Of a stretch of DNA of 64,000 nucleotides, positions 1 through 7,058 are shown one piece after another. Source of the DNA: Pseudomonas sp. H1h (lineage in GTDB: Bacteria; Pseudomonadota; Gammaproteobacteria; Pseudomonadales; Pseudomonadaceae); assembly GCF_000633255.1 (NCBI RefSeq), contig NZ_AYMJ01000017.1, positions 1 to 64,000 of the forward strand, written 5' to 3'. Position numbers and translations under genes: made by a program. The notes below the pieces were generated by a model that was given only the letters and a program-made list of their open reading frames with translations, made no database searches and was not told where the DNA came from. The number at the start of each line of letters is the position of its first letter. The first letter of the stretch is position 1.

Positions 1-205
1 GTTTTGCCCGCAGGAAAGTGATTTGCTTCGCCACACAAGGCGCTACGACTGAGGTGCGGGCGTTCCAGCCGTCGCCGGGACAGCCACTGGGGAAAAACCT
101 TCTGAAGTGACCGCCCGGTTTTTGGTATGGTGCAGCTCGTTTTTAACGGACTGATGTCATGCCCACGGACAGGCACTCATTTTTTGTCGAAGAGTTGCTG
201 TAGAA

Positions 206-2098
206 ATGCCAGAACCCATCCCGATCAAGGATCACGAAAAAGAGAAGCGCTTGGTCAACAAGCGGTTGATCGCCTGCGCTCTGTTCGTCTTCGCTATCAG
301 CTGTGCGCTGGTGGTGCGCTTGTACATCCTGCAAGTGGTTGAATACGACTATCACTCGACCATTTCCGAAAACAACCGCGTCCACGTCTTGCCGATCCCG
401 CCGACTCGCGGCCTGATCTATGATCGCAACGGCGTACTGCTCGCCGACAACCGCCCCAGTTACAACCTGATCATCACCCGCGAACGCGCCACTAACGTCA
501 ACCAGGAGCTGGACGAGGTCATCAATCTCCTGCATCTGCCGGCAGAAGATCGTAGCGTTTTCGATAAGGCCATGAAGCAGTCCCGTCACCCATTCACCCC
601 GGTGACGCTGTTCTACGAGCTGACGGAAGAACAGATCGCTGTGTTAGCGGTTAACGAGTTCCGCTTGCCTGGCCTGGATGTCGAGCCGCAGTTCGTTCGG
701 CATTACCCGCTGGGGCCGCACTTCGCGCATTCGATCGGTTACGTCGGCCGGATCAACGAGAAAGAGTCCAAAACTCTGGATTCGGTCGAATACCGCGGTA
801 CGCAATCTATCGGCAAAACCGGCATCGAACGCTTCTACGAAGCGCAGTTGCACGGCCATGTCGGCTATGAAGAGGTCGAGACCAACGCTCAGGGCCGAGT
901 GCTGCGAGTGCTCAAGCACACCGATCCGGTTCCAGGCAAAAATATCGTGCTGAGCCTCGACGTCAAACTGCAGGAGGCTGCCGAAGCGGCACTGGGAGAC
1001 CGCCGTGGTTCGGTGGTGGCGCTGGATCCGGCCACCGGCGAAGTGCTGGCGATGGTCAGCAACCCGAGTTTCGACCCGAATCTGTTCGTCACCGGCATCA
1101 GCTCCAAGGAGTACTCGGCGCTGCGCGATTCCATCGACCGACCGTTGTTCAACCGAGTGCTGCGCGGTTTGTACGCACCGGGTTCGACCATCAAGCCTGA
1201 GGTGGCGATTGCAGGCCTCGATGCCGGCGTGGTCACCCCGCAGACCCGTGTCTTCGATCCGGGCTACTACCAACTCCCGGACTTCGATCACAAGTACCGT
1301 AACTGGAACCATAGCGGCGACGGCTGGGTGGACATGGACGCGGCGATCATGCGTTCCAACGATACCTACTTCTACGACCTCGCGCACAAGCTCGGCATTG
1401 ATCGGTTGCACGACTACATGGCCATGTTCGGTCTCGGTGAAAAAGTCTCGCTCGACATGTTCGAAGAGTCGCCCGGATTGATGCCGTCGCAGGCCTGGAA
1501 GCGCGCCACGCGCCGTCAGGCGTGGTTCCCGGGTGAAACGGTCATTCTCGGCATTGGCCAAGGCTACATGCAGGTCACGCCGCTACAGTTGGCCCAGGCG
1601 ACTGCGCTGATTGCCAACAAGGGTGTGTGGAACCGTCCACACCTGGCCAAGACCGTCGATGGTGTGGCACCGGTCGACGAACATCCAATGCCCAACATCC
1701 TGCTGAAGAATCCGCGTGACTGGGATCAGGTCAACCACGGCATGCAGATGGTGATGCACGATGCCCGGGGTATTGCTCGCGCCGCTGCGGCCGGTGCGCA
1801 ATACCGCATTGCCGGCAAGAGTGGTACCGCGCAAGTGGTGGCGATCAAGCAGGGCGAGCGCTACAACCGCGAGAAAACCCTCGAACGCCACCGGGACAAC
1901 GCCTTGTTCGTCGGCTTCGCGCCGGCAGAGCATCCGACGATCGCCATTTCGGTGATGATCGAAAACGGTGAGGCCGGTGGTCGGGTGGCGGGTCCTGTGG
2001 TGCGGCAGATCATGGACGCCTGGCTGCTGGACCAGGATGGCCACCTCAAGCCGCAATATGCGGCGCCGGCCAAGCCACCCGGTGATCCGCACGTGTAG
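206..2098 (+). CDS. mrdA: Penicillin-binding protein 2 (class B transpeptidase), probable second copy
   Basis: Class B PBP of 630 aa that cross-links peptidoglycan during rod elongation. One N-terminal membrane anchor (about residues 18-40) is followed by the PBP dimerisation region and a transpeptidase domain. The catalytic motifs are visible: S327-T-I-K330 in APGSTIK, SND in the MRSNDTYFYDLA segment (the SxD form typical of PBP2), and KSGT in AGKSGTAQVV. Length is normal for Pseudomonas PBP2. The ATG at 206 follows only a weak ribosome binding site, but the N-terminus (MPEPIPIKDHEKEKRLVN) resembles known PBP2 starts. The usual neighbours rlmH, rodA and mltB are absent, so I infer a paralogue of the rod-locus gene rather than the main copy. 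The family call is secure; the paralogue status is inferred from context. Confidence 0.93.
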   Translation: MPEPIPIKDHEKEKRLVNKRLIACALFVFAISCALVVRLYILQVVEYDYHSTISENNRVHVLPIPPTRGLIYDRNGVLLADNRPSYNLIITRERATNVNQELDEVINLLHLPAEDRSVFDKAMKQSRHPFTPVTLFYELTEEQIAVLAVNEFRLPGLDVEPQFVRHYPLGPHFAHSIGYVGRINEKESKTLDSVEYRGTQSIGKTGIERFYEAQLHGHVGYEEVETNAQGRVLRVLKHTDPVPGKNIVLSLDVKLQEAAEAALGDRRGSVVALDPATGEVLAMVSNPSFDPNLFVTGISSKEYSALRDSIDRPLFNRVLRGLYAPGSTIKPEVAIAGLDAGVVTPQTRVFDPGYYQLPDFDHKYRNWNHSGDGWVDMDAAIMRSNDTYFYDLAHKLGIDRLHDYMAMFGLGEKVSLDMFEESPGLMPSQAWKRATRRQAWFPGETVILGIGQGYMQVTPLQLAQATALIANKGVWNRPHLAKTVDGVAPVDEHPMPNILLKNPRDWDQVNHGMQMVMHDARGIARAAAAGAQYRIAGKSGTAQVVAIKQGERYNREKTLERHRDNALFVGFAPAEHPTIAISVMIENGEAGGRVAGPVVRQIMDAWLLDQDGHLKPQYAAPAKPPGDPHV

Positions 2099-2102
2099 CC
2101 GC

Positions 2103-2153
2103 AAAAAGCTTCACAGCACAGGCTCACGCGGGCTGCGCATGTGCTGTGAAGCT
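2103..2153 (-). terminator. Terminator of the lipoprotein gene
   Basis: Thirteen-base inverted repeat (arms 2107-2119 and 2141-2153, agcttcacagcac/gtgctgtgaagct). The A-run at 2103-2107 reads as a T-run on the minus strand, so it should stop transcription of the minus-strand lipoprotein gene. It also lies just downstream of the convergent PBP2 gene. Confidence 0.7.
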
Positions 2154-2204
2154 CGTTATCGGTGACTCAGCTTGCGCATCGATGCGCTTTCATTCTGCAA
2201 CGGA

Positions 2205-2876
2205 CTATTTGCAGCTGTAACCCTCGGGCATCGTGATGCTGTAGTTGCGTTGCACACGGTCCTGGAAGTTCAGGTTCTGCAGACCTTGCTCCACCAGAAA
2301 GGCTTCGACCTTGGCTGCCTGGCAGTCCTCGTTATAAGACGACGCCCGCAGCAGATACACCGTGCGTTTGCTCGCCTCATCGCGGGCGGTGGCAATGAAG
2401 GTGCTGAGGGTGGTGTAACCGATTCGCTCAGAGGTGCCCACCGGGCCATAAGTGGTATTGGGGGTACTGGTGCAGGTCAGTCGGTCATCTTTTTTCTTGG
2501 TGTTCTTGCACACGGTCGAAGTGCTGGTTGGCACTTGCCCATAGTCGGTCGCGGTATAGCGGTAAGACACCTGCCGGCTACCAATGTCGAGCGTGATGGT
2601 CATTTTGATCGGCGCGTGGTTCCTGGGCAGGCTGGCGTCGGTATAAACCTCCAGGAAGCCCAGGTCTTTCAGTGCGTTGACCATATCACGAAGATAGTAG
2701 CGGGCATTGAGTGCATTCTCATCGGCGGCGCTCGCCGAGGTCACAAGTACTGTTGCCTTTCGGTCGAACTGATAGTCCGGATCAGGTATTGCATTGAGTG
2801 CTACGTCTATTTGCGTGGCGCAGCCGCCAAGCAACGCGGTGAGCATTAACAGGACGCAGAACAAATAACGGGACAT
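2205..2876 (-). CDS. Hypothetical lipoprotein
   Basis: Predicted outer-membrane or periplasmic lipoprotein of 223 aa. The N-terminus MSRYLFCVLLMLTALLGGC has a hydrophobic stretch ending in an LGGC lipobox, so cleavage before Cys19 is expected. I chose the ATG at 2876, which has AAGG about 10 bases upstream, over a TTG 18 bases earlier that has no ribosome binding site. The mature part is polar and predicted to be mostly beta; it vaguely recalls DUF4136-type lipoproteins (Y-x-Y-D near the start), but I cannot assign a family. It converges on the PBP2 gene and has its own terminator. Function unknown. Confidence 0.8.
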   Translation of the reverse strand: MSRYLFCVLLMLTALLGGCATQIDVALNAIPDPDYQFDRKATVLVTSASAADENALNARYYLRDMVNALKDLGFLEVYTDASLPRNHAPIKMTITLDIGSRQVSYRYTATDYGQVPTSTSTVCKNTKKKDDRLTCTSTPNTTYGPVGTSERIGYTTLSTFIATARDEASKRTVYLLRASSYNEDCQAAKVEAFLVEQGLQNLNFQDRVQRNYSITMPEGYSCK

Positions 2877-2957
2877 GACAAAGACGCCTTGCAACTAAGG
2901 ATTGAATAGAAGTTAAACGGATGAGGCGCGCGACAAATAACTCGTGGCCGGCAAGGC

Positions 2958-3164
2958 TCAGTCTTTCTGGTATTCCAGCAGATCGCCTGGCTGGCAATTG
3001 AGCGCTGCGCAGAGTTTGTCGAGCGTGGCCATTTTCACGCCCTTGACCTTGCCATTCTTCAGCAATGACAGGTTGGCCTCGGTGATGCCCAGCAGGGCGG
3101 CTAACTCTTTCGAGCGAATTTTTTGCGTGGCCATGACAACGTCAAGGCGGACGATAATGGTCAT
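2958..3164 (-). CDS. Small XRE-family transcriptional regulator (YozG/HTH_26 type)
   Basis: A 68-aa protein that is almost entirely one helix-turn-helix domain: MTIIVRLDVVMATQKIRSKE, then ELAALLGITEANLSLLKNGK (helices 2 and 3), and a CQPGDLLEY tail typical of the HTH_26 (Cro/CI) family. The start at 3164 gives the usual short beta-strand leader of this family; the next Met is at 3134. It begins 9 bases after the stop of the DUF2975 membrane protein gene, so the two form an operon, an arrangement seen for this family in many bacteria. I infer that it regulates the pair or a nearby target; the DNA target is unknown. Confidence 0.85.
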   Translation of the reverse strand: MTIIVRLDVVMATQKIRSKELAALLGITEANLSLLKNGKVKGVKMATLDKLCAALNCQPGDLLEYQKD

Positions 3165-3173
3165 TATATTGTT

Positions 3174-3779
3174 CTATATGTATTGACTTTGCTCATCGCT
3201 GAGTACTTTTGCGTCACGCATGATAATTGAAAATATGCAGAGCAATACGCCTTTGATTATCTCGTAGGCAGAAGCGGAAGACAGGCCGATCGAGAACTGA
3301 AAAATCCGATCCCCCGGCGGCAGATCTATCGACAGCGCCAGACCTTGCAAGGTCTCTACCAGCGGATAGGCTGCCGGAGAAACGATGCACAGTATGCCCA
3401 CTCGCCACAGGACCCTGATGTTGCGGTCGGTCCAGGTTTCGCCGCGCGACAAGCGCAGGAAAAACAGCCCCGTCAGCCATAACGCGTAGCCCGACAGAGC
3501 AACGGGCAGGAAGTCCAGAAGAACGATCAGCGCAGTGACCGTCGACGACAGCCAGGTCGCAGGATCAAGCAGCGCGCCCTCGACAAACGGGTCAAGCAAT
3601 TGCGGTGAGCCTTCAGCAAAGGCATAGAGCAGGCCCGCGAGCATTTCATCCTTTTTGAAGAACCAGATCGTCGCGTTGCCGCCGACCTCCGTCACACCCA
3701 GAACCCAGACAAGAATCGCTGCCAGCAGCCCGATCCAATGCATGCGCTGCAGCGCCAATCCGTTGATGTGAGTACTCAT
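3174..3779 (-). CDS. DUF2975 family membrane protein
   Basis: Integral inner-membrane protein of 201 aa with about four hydrophobic helices (around residues 14-30, 80-105, 130-150 and 175-192). Its C-terminal part, IIKGVLLCIFSIIMRDAKVL followed by SDEQSQYI, matches the DUF2975 pattern of a last helix followed by a conserved acidic tail. Start ATG 3779 has an AGGAA ribosome binding site; a longer reading frame upstream to 3857 lacks one. It is the first gene of a two-gene unit with the small XRE regulator. Its role is not known; in this family a membrane protein paired with a cytoplasmic HTH suggests sensing or sequestration of the regulator, which is inference. Confidence 0.8.
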   Translation of the reverse strand: MSTHINGLALQRMHWIGLLAAILVWVLGVTEVGGNATIWFFKKDEMLAGLLYAFAEGSPQLLDPFVEGALLDPATWLSSTVTALIVLLDFLPVALSGYALWLTGLFFLRLSRGETWTDRNIRVLWRVGILCIVSPAAYPLVETLQGLALSIDLPPGDRIFQFSIGLSSASAYEIIKGVLLCIFSIIMRDAKVLSDEQSQYI

Positions 3780-3865
3780 GAGAATTCCTGGTTGTTTCAA
3801 TTGGGTAGCGAATTCTCGATGATAAATTATCGAATAACAATAATTAATTTTGAGCAACTACAAAA
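3780..3865 (-). promoter_or_regulatory. AT-rich promoter region of the DUF2975/XRE unit
   Basis: The 86 bases between the LprI-like gene and the DUF2975 start are unusually AT-rich for this genome (aattattgttattcgataat on the minus strand). This must hold the promoter of the DUF2975-XRE pair, but I cannot fix the -35 and -10 boxes. The low GC may indicate acquired DNA or silencing by an H-NS-like (MvaT) protein; that is inference. Confidence 0.4.
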
Positions 3866-4270
3866 TCAGGCCCCAGGCACCGGGCAACTCATGTCACCTT
3901 CCTCACACTTCAAATACTGCTTCAGGGCGTCGACCCGCACCTTGGTCACCCCGGTCAGGCAGTTGCTGTAAATCAACGGATAAACGCTCCCGCCGTCTAC
4001 CCCGGACGCCGAAAACTTGCATTCGGCATCACGAAATTCGATCCACGCCCGCTGTGCACTCACTAGCAGCTTTCTGGCGTCGGCGTTGTCTTTCAACCGA
4101 CCGGTGATCTGCTGATACACCGCATTCAGCTCCTTGTCCGCCGCCTTGAATTCCTGCCCGGCACACTGGTTCATGGTGGCCTGATCGCTGGCATTGGCGC
4201 AGTCGACGGCGGCGTGGGCGATAGGCGTGAGCAGGAAGGGTGTCAGGGCTATGAGCAGGCGTGGGGACAT
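3866..4270 (-). CDS. LprI-like lysozyme-inhibitor family protein (DUF1311)
   Basis: Secreted or periplasmic protein of 134 aa with a signal peptide (MSPRLLIALTPFLLTPIAHA, cleavage near AHA-AV). The mature part holds the DUF1311/LprI pattern: cysteines in VDCANASDQATMNQCAG, a helix of the form AADKELNAVYQQI, and AQRAWIEFRDAEC. Family members are small disulfide-containing proteins, some of which inhibit lysozyme. I chose ATG 4270 with a GTGAG site upstream over a GTG at 4282. It ends with a short Cys-containing tail. It is transcribed in the same direction as the ADP-ribosylglycohydrolase remnant upstream, with 56 bases between them. Whether it binds lysozyme here is unknown. Confidence 0.82.
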   Translation of the reverse strand: MSPRLLIALTPFLLTPIAHAAVDCANASDQATMNQCAGQEFKAADKELNAVYQQITGRLKDNADARKLLVSAQRAWIEFRDAECKFSASGVDGGSVYPLIYSNCLTGVTKVRVDALKQYLKCEEGDMSCPVPGA

Positions 4271-4326
4271 GAGTAATCTCACTGTGTCGGATGAAAGTGC
4301 AGAACAGTTTATCGGCTGTGGTGCTT

Positions 4327-5246
4327 CTATTCAGGAACGCGCAGCCGGGAGGCTTCGAGCAGGCGATCTGCGGTGGCTGCAATCTCCTCGCCGTCATGGA
4401 GCATTTCCAGCCAGTGGGCAGGAATCGCCCTAACGCCATAATAGGCCCCGGCCAATTGACCGACGATCGCGGCAGTGGTGTCGGCACCATCGCCCAGGTT
4501 GGCGGCTTGCAGAATCGCTGCTGCGAAACTGTCGGTGTGATGAAAACACCACAGCGCGGCTTCCAGTGACTCAACGCTGTAGCCGCTGCCACGGATTTCA
4601 GTGACTGATTTGGCCAGATAATCTCCTCGAGCAATTGCGGCAACTTTAGGTTGAGTGAAGGTTGAGAGCGGCAGTCTGCACAACTCGGTTTTGGAGGCGC
4701 CGAGCAGCGCGTTGGCAATCAGTTCGGCAAACAATTGACAGCATTCGATGGCTTCAGGGGCCGCGTGGGTTGTCCGCGAACTGTCGCTGGCGAACTGGCG
4801 GATTTGTTGGGCGACAGGGAGGAAAACAGCACCACTGGCGCCAACCGCATCAGCGAGCCGTTGCCGGCGGTAAACGGGTCGGTTGATCCAGCAAAGGGCT
4901 GACCGGTTTGCTGGTACTGCGACAGTGCCTGACTGACCGTCATGCCAATATCGAAACAATCCCCCGTCGAGCTGAGATATCCCCATTGCCACCAGTTCAG
5001 ATAGCGTCCCATTTGATCCGCCGCATCGAATGTGTTTTTGGTCAGCAGACTCTCTGCGAGGCACAGCGCCATCGAGGTGTCATCCGTCCATTGCCCAGGC
5101 TTCAAGTGAAAGGGGCCTCCGCCGACCATGTCTGTCAGCGGCTGGAATGAGCCTCGCGGTTTGAACTCCACCGTGGTGCCAACGGCGTCGCCGCAAGCCA
5201 GGCCGAGCAGGGCGCCGCGATAACGTTCTGATAGGGAGGGCTGCAT
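4327..5246 (-). pseudogene. ADP-ribosylglycohydrolase family protein, single-base frameshift
   Basis: Two overlapping minus-strand frames together encode one DraG/ARH-type protein that removes ADP-ribose from targets. Frame one (from 5246) holds GLACGDAVG (residues 15-23), the metal-binding WTDDT (residue 53 on) and GNGSLMR (residue 129 on). Frame two, ending at 4327, holds the C-terminal metal motif GDGADTTAAI followed by GQLAGAYYG. The frames switch near 4823-4826, where an aaaa run on the plus strand is one base short. The span is 920 bases; one extra base gives 921, exactly 307 codons and a normal family length. Either a real inactivating frameshift or a homopolymer sequencing error. As written, the protein stops after 175 aa and lacks the C-terminal metal ligands. 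Confidence 0.85.
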
Positions 5247-5443
5247 GCTTCGTCCTTGTTTGTTTCCGTTTCGCTGGAAAAGGTAGCAGGTTCACTGGGA
5301 GGGATGCGTCAGTCATTCACTCTTTCAACGATCAGAAATGCCGCCGAATGTTTCCTTTGGACTGAACAGGCGCAGCCCTTTGATACAACTTCAGGTTGGA
5401 CATGTGGTCATACAAGCCTACTGTTCAGAACAGGAGGTGACTT

Positions 5444-5932
5444 ATGAAACCAGTACCCAATAGTTTCGAACGCAAAATCACGCTCAAGGCGCCGCGTTCT
5501 TATGTCTGGCGCGCATTGGTCGATGCCGAGGCGTTTGGCCAGTGGTTTGGTGTGGCGCTGGAGGGCAGGCGGTTCATTGCCGGCGAATGGACGCAAGGGC
5601 AGGTCACGTACCCGGGTTATGAACATGTCCTGTGGAACGTGCTGGTCGAGCGGGTCGAGCCGCAGCAGTTGTTCTCGTTTCGCTGGCACCCGTACGCGGT
5701 CAATCCGAAAATCGATTACTCCCAGGAGCCGACGACACTGGTCAAGTTCGAGCTGCAGGATTACGAGGGCGGCACGTTGCTCAAGGTGTCCGAATCCGGT
5801 TTTGCGCATATTCCCGATGTGCGGCAGAAAGAGGCGTATTACATGGACAGCCGTGGCTGGGAGGAACAACTGAGTCGACTCGAACAGTTTCTCGCCGAAA
5901 GCGCCAAGACCCGCGAGCGTGACGGTGACTGA
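5444..5932 (+). CDS. SRPBCC/AHSA1-like START-domain protein
   Basis: Cytoplasmic protein of 162 aa with the activator-of-Hsp90 (AHSA1)/polyketide-cyclase fold. It starts with FERKITLKAPRSYVWRAL, the usual first strand and helix, followed by F-x-QWFG and a C-terminal helix GWEEQLSRLEQFL, as in toxin- and ligand-binding SRPBCC proteins. A strong AGGAGGTGA site precedes ATG 5444. Its 3' end overlaps the start of the next gene (GTG 5919), so the two are probably translated together. The ligand and function are unknown; members are often found beside ArsR regulators, but none is here. Confidence 0.85.
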   Translation: MKPVPNSFERKITLKAPRSYVWRALVDAEAFGQWFGVALEGRRFIAGEWTQGQVTYPGYEHVLWNVLVERVEPQQLFSFRWHPYAVNPKIDYSQEPTTLVKFELQDYEGGTLLKVSESGFAHIPDVRQKEAYYMDSRGWEEQLSRLEQFLAESAKTRERDGD

Positions 5933-6740
5933 TGACGCCATGTTCGAACCGTGGCTGCAACGCTGGGCGCTGGTGCCGGACGGTGAGCCGATCATCACCC
6001 CGGGCAGCCGCCTGTTACCGGTGCGTTTTGCCGATGCACCGGCCATGCTCAAGATCGCGCTGGATACCGACGAAAAGTATGGCAATCGGCTGATGACCTG
6101 GTGGGACGGTGATGGCGCCGCGCAGGTGCTGGCTCATCACGAGGACGGTTTGCTGCTGGAACGGGCCATGGGCCGGCGTTCGCTGATGCACATGGCGCTC
6201 AATGGTGAAGACGACACCGCCACACGGATCATGTGCACGGCGCTGGCGCACCTGCATGCACCGCGTCCGACACCGCCACCGCCGCTGGTGGAGCTGGCGC
6301 CGTGGTTCGCCTCACTGCGAATGGCCGCCGCCGAACATGGCGGCGCTTATGCCGTGAGCCTGCAAGCGGCTGAAGCGTTGCTCGCTGACCCGCAAGAGAT
6401 AGTGGTGCTGCACGGTGATATGCACCACGACAATGTCCTCGATTTCGGTACTCGCGGCTGGCTGGCGATCGATCCCAAGCGGGTGCGCGGTGAGCGCGGT
6501 TTTGATTACGCGAACCTGATCTGCAACCCGGATCTGCCGACGGCTGCCGACCCGGAGCGTGTCCGGCGACAGGTTGAGGTGATTGTCGAAGTGGCCAAGC
6601 TGGATCGCCGACGGGTGCTGCAATGGGTGCTGGCGTTCGCCGGATTGTCTGCCGCCTGGTTTTTGGAGGATGACCAGCAGGAACGGGCCACTGGGCAGCT
6701 GAGCGTCGCGCACATCGCGGCTTTGCTGCTTGAAGGCTGA
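5919..6740 (+). CDS. Aminoglycoside/hydroxyurea antibiotic-type phosphotransferase
   Basis: Kinase-like protein of 273 aa of the APH(6)/hydroxyurea phosphotransferase family. The Brenner-type catalytic loop is HGDMHHDNVLDF and the metal-binding DPK motif follows in LAIDPKRVRGERG with a conserved FDYAN, the hallmark order of this family. The start is uncertain: GTG 5919 overlaps the upstream gene by 14 bases, and ATG 5940 is an alternative with GGTGA upstream. Related enzymes phosphorylate streptomycin or hydroxyurea, but most chromosomal copies have no proven substrate. It follows the SRPBCC gene in a probable operon and ends just before the rsmX region. Resistance should not be assumed from sequence alone. 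Confidence 0.82.
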   Translation: MTVTDDAMFEPWLQRWALVPDGEPIITPGSRLLPVRFADAPAMLKIALDTDEKYGNRLMTWWDGDGAAQVLAHHEDGLLLERAMGRRSLMHMALNGEDDTATRIMCTALAHLHAPRPTPPPPLVELAPWFASLRMAAAEHGGAYAVSLQAAEALLADPQEIVVLHGDMHHDNVLDFGTRGWLAIDPKRVRGERGFDYANLICNPDLPTAADPERVRRQVEVIVEVAKLDRRRVLQWVLAFAGLSAAWFLEDDQQERATGQLSVAHIAALLLEG

Positions 6741-6768
6741 CAGGCGTAAGGGTTTTCGGAAGGGCTTC

Positions 6769-6786
6769 TATAGCGAATGTCTTACA
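6769..6786 (+). promoter_or_regulatory. Possible GacA upstream activating sequence of rsmX
   Basis: GacA-dependent sRNA genes carry a TGTAAG-N6-CTTACA element upstream. Here a perfect right half CTTACA (6781-6786) is preceded at the right spacing by a poor left half (tatagc). It lies about 60 bases upstream of the predicted sRNA start, the usual position. The left half matches only 3 of 6 bases, so the site is tentative. Confidence 0.5.
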
Positions 6787-6842
6787 CGCGGTGGTAGCTT
6801 TTTCGACTATTGCCGATTGGATCCACGGCGTAATCTACACCC

Positions 6843-6958
6843 ATCAACTGAGACACAGGGAGTGTTTCAGGATCACGGATGATCGACCATTAGCAAGGAT
6901 CGCTGCCGACAGGGAGTCGATATTGGTCTTGGGAAAAACCCGCTTCGGCGGGTTTTTT
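6843..6958 (+). ncRNA. rsmX: Gac/Rsm regulatory small RNA (RsmX-like), sequesters RsmA/CsrA
   Basis: About 115 nt RNA gene with no coding potential. It presents repeated GGA motifs in hairpin loops: ACAC-AGGGA-GTGT (6853-6865), GATC-ACGGAT-GATC (6871-6884), AGC-AAGGATC-GCT (6892-6904) and CGAC-AGGGA-GTCG (6907-6919), plus linker GGAs at 6870-6872 and 6932-6934. It ends in a UUCG-capped terminator. This is the architecture of the RsmX/Y/Z family, which titrates the RNA-binding repressor RsmA/RsmE when GacS/GacA is active. The 5' end is approximate; a -35-like TTGCCG (6810) and a -10-like region near 6831-6839 fit it. The hairpin layout and sequence resemble RsmX more than RsmY or RsmZ; the exact subtype is from memory. 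Confidence 0.82.
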
Positions 6959-6960
6959 TT
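6934..6960 (+). terminator. Intrinsic terminator of rsmX
   Basis: Stem acccgc/gcgggt with a TTCG tetraloop (6938-6953), flanked by an A-run and followed by eight T. It matches the 3' end of Rsm-type sRNAs. Confidence 0.9.
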
Positions 6961-7001
6961 CGCCTATGGAAAAGTGCAGGGATATTTGTGGCAGGTGAAC
7001 T

Positions 7002-7031
7002 TGTGGCGGGGGAGCAAGCGCCCTCGCCACA
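7002..7031. repeat. Single REP palindrome (tgtggcgggggagc type)
   Basis: Imperfect palindrome tgtggcggggg...ccctcgccaca between rsmX and the acnA 3' end. It belongs to a different REP subfamily from most others in the window. Confidence 0.6.
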
Positions 7032-7058
7032 GTGGATTCAAGTCCTGAGGCGTGCGTG

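Noticed and set aside
1..113. Open frame from the window edge to a TGA at 111-113, possible 3' end of a gene
   Set aside because: Only 36 codons are visible, with no family match, no recognised terminator, and the other frames stop early by chance. A cobalamin-riboswitch-like gccactgg was also seen but the B12 box is absent.
5919..6740. Acquired streptomycin resistance gene
   Set aside because: The base composition matches the neighbours, no mobile element is near, and the kinase is an ordinary chromosomal family member without a proven substrate.
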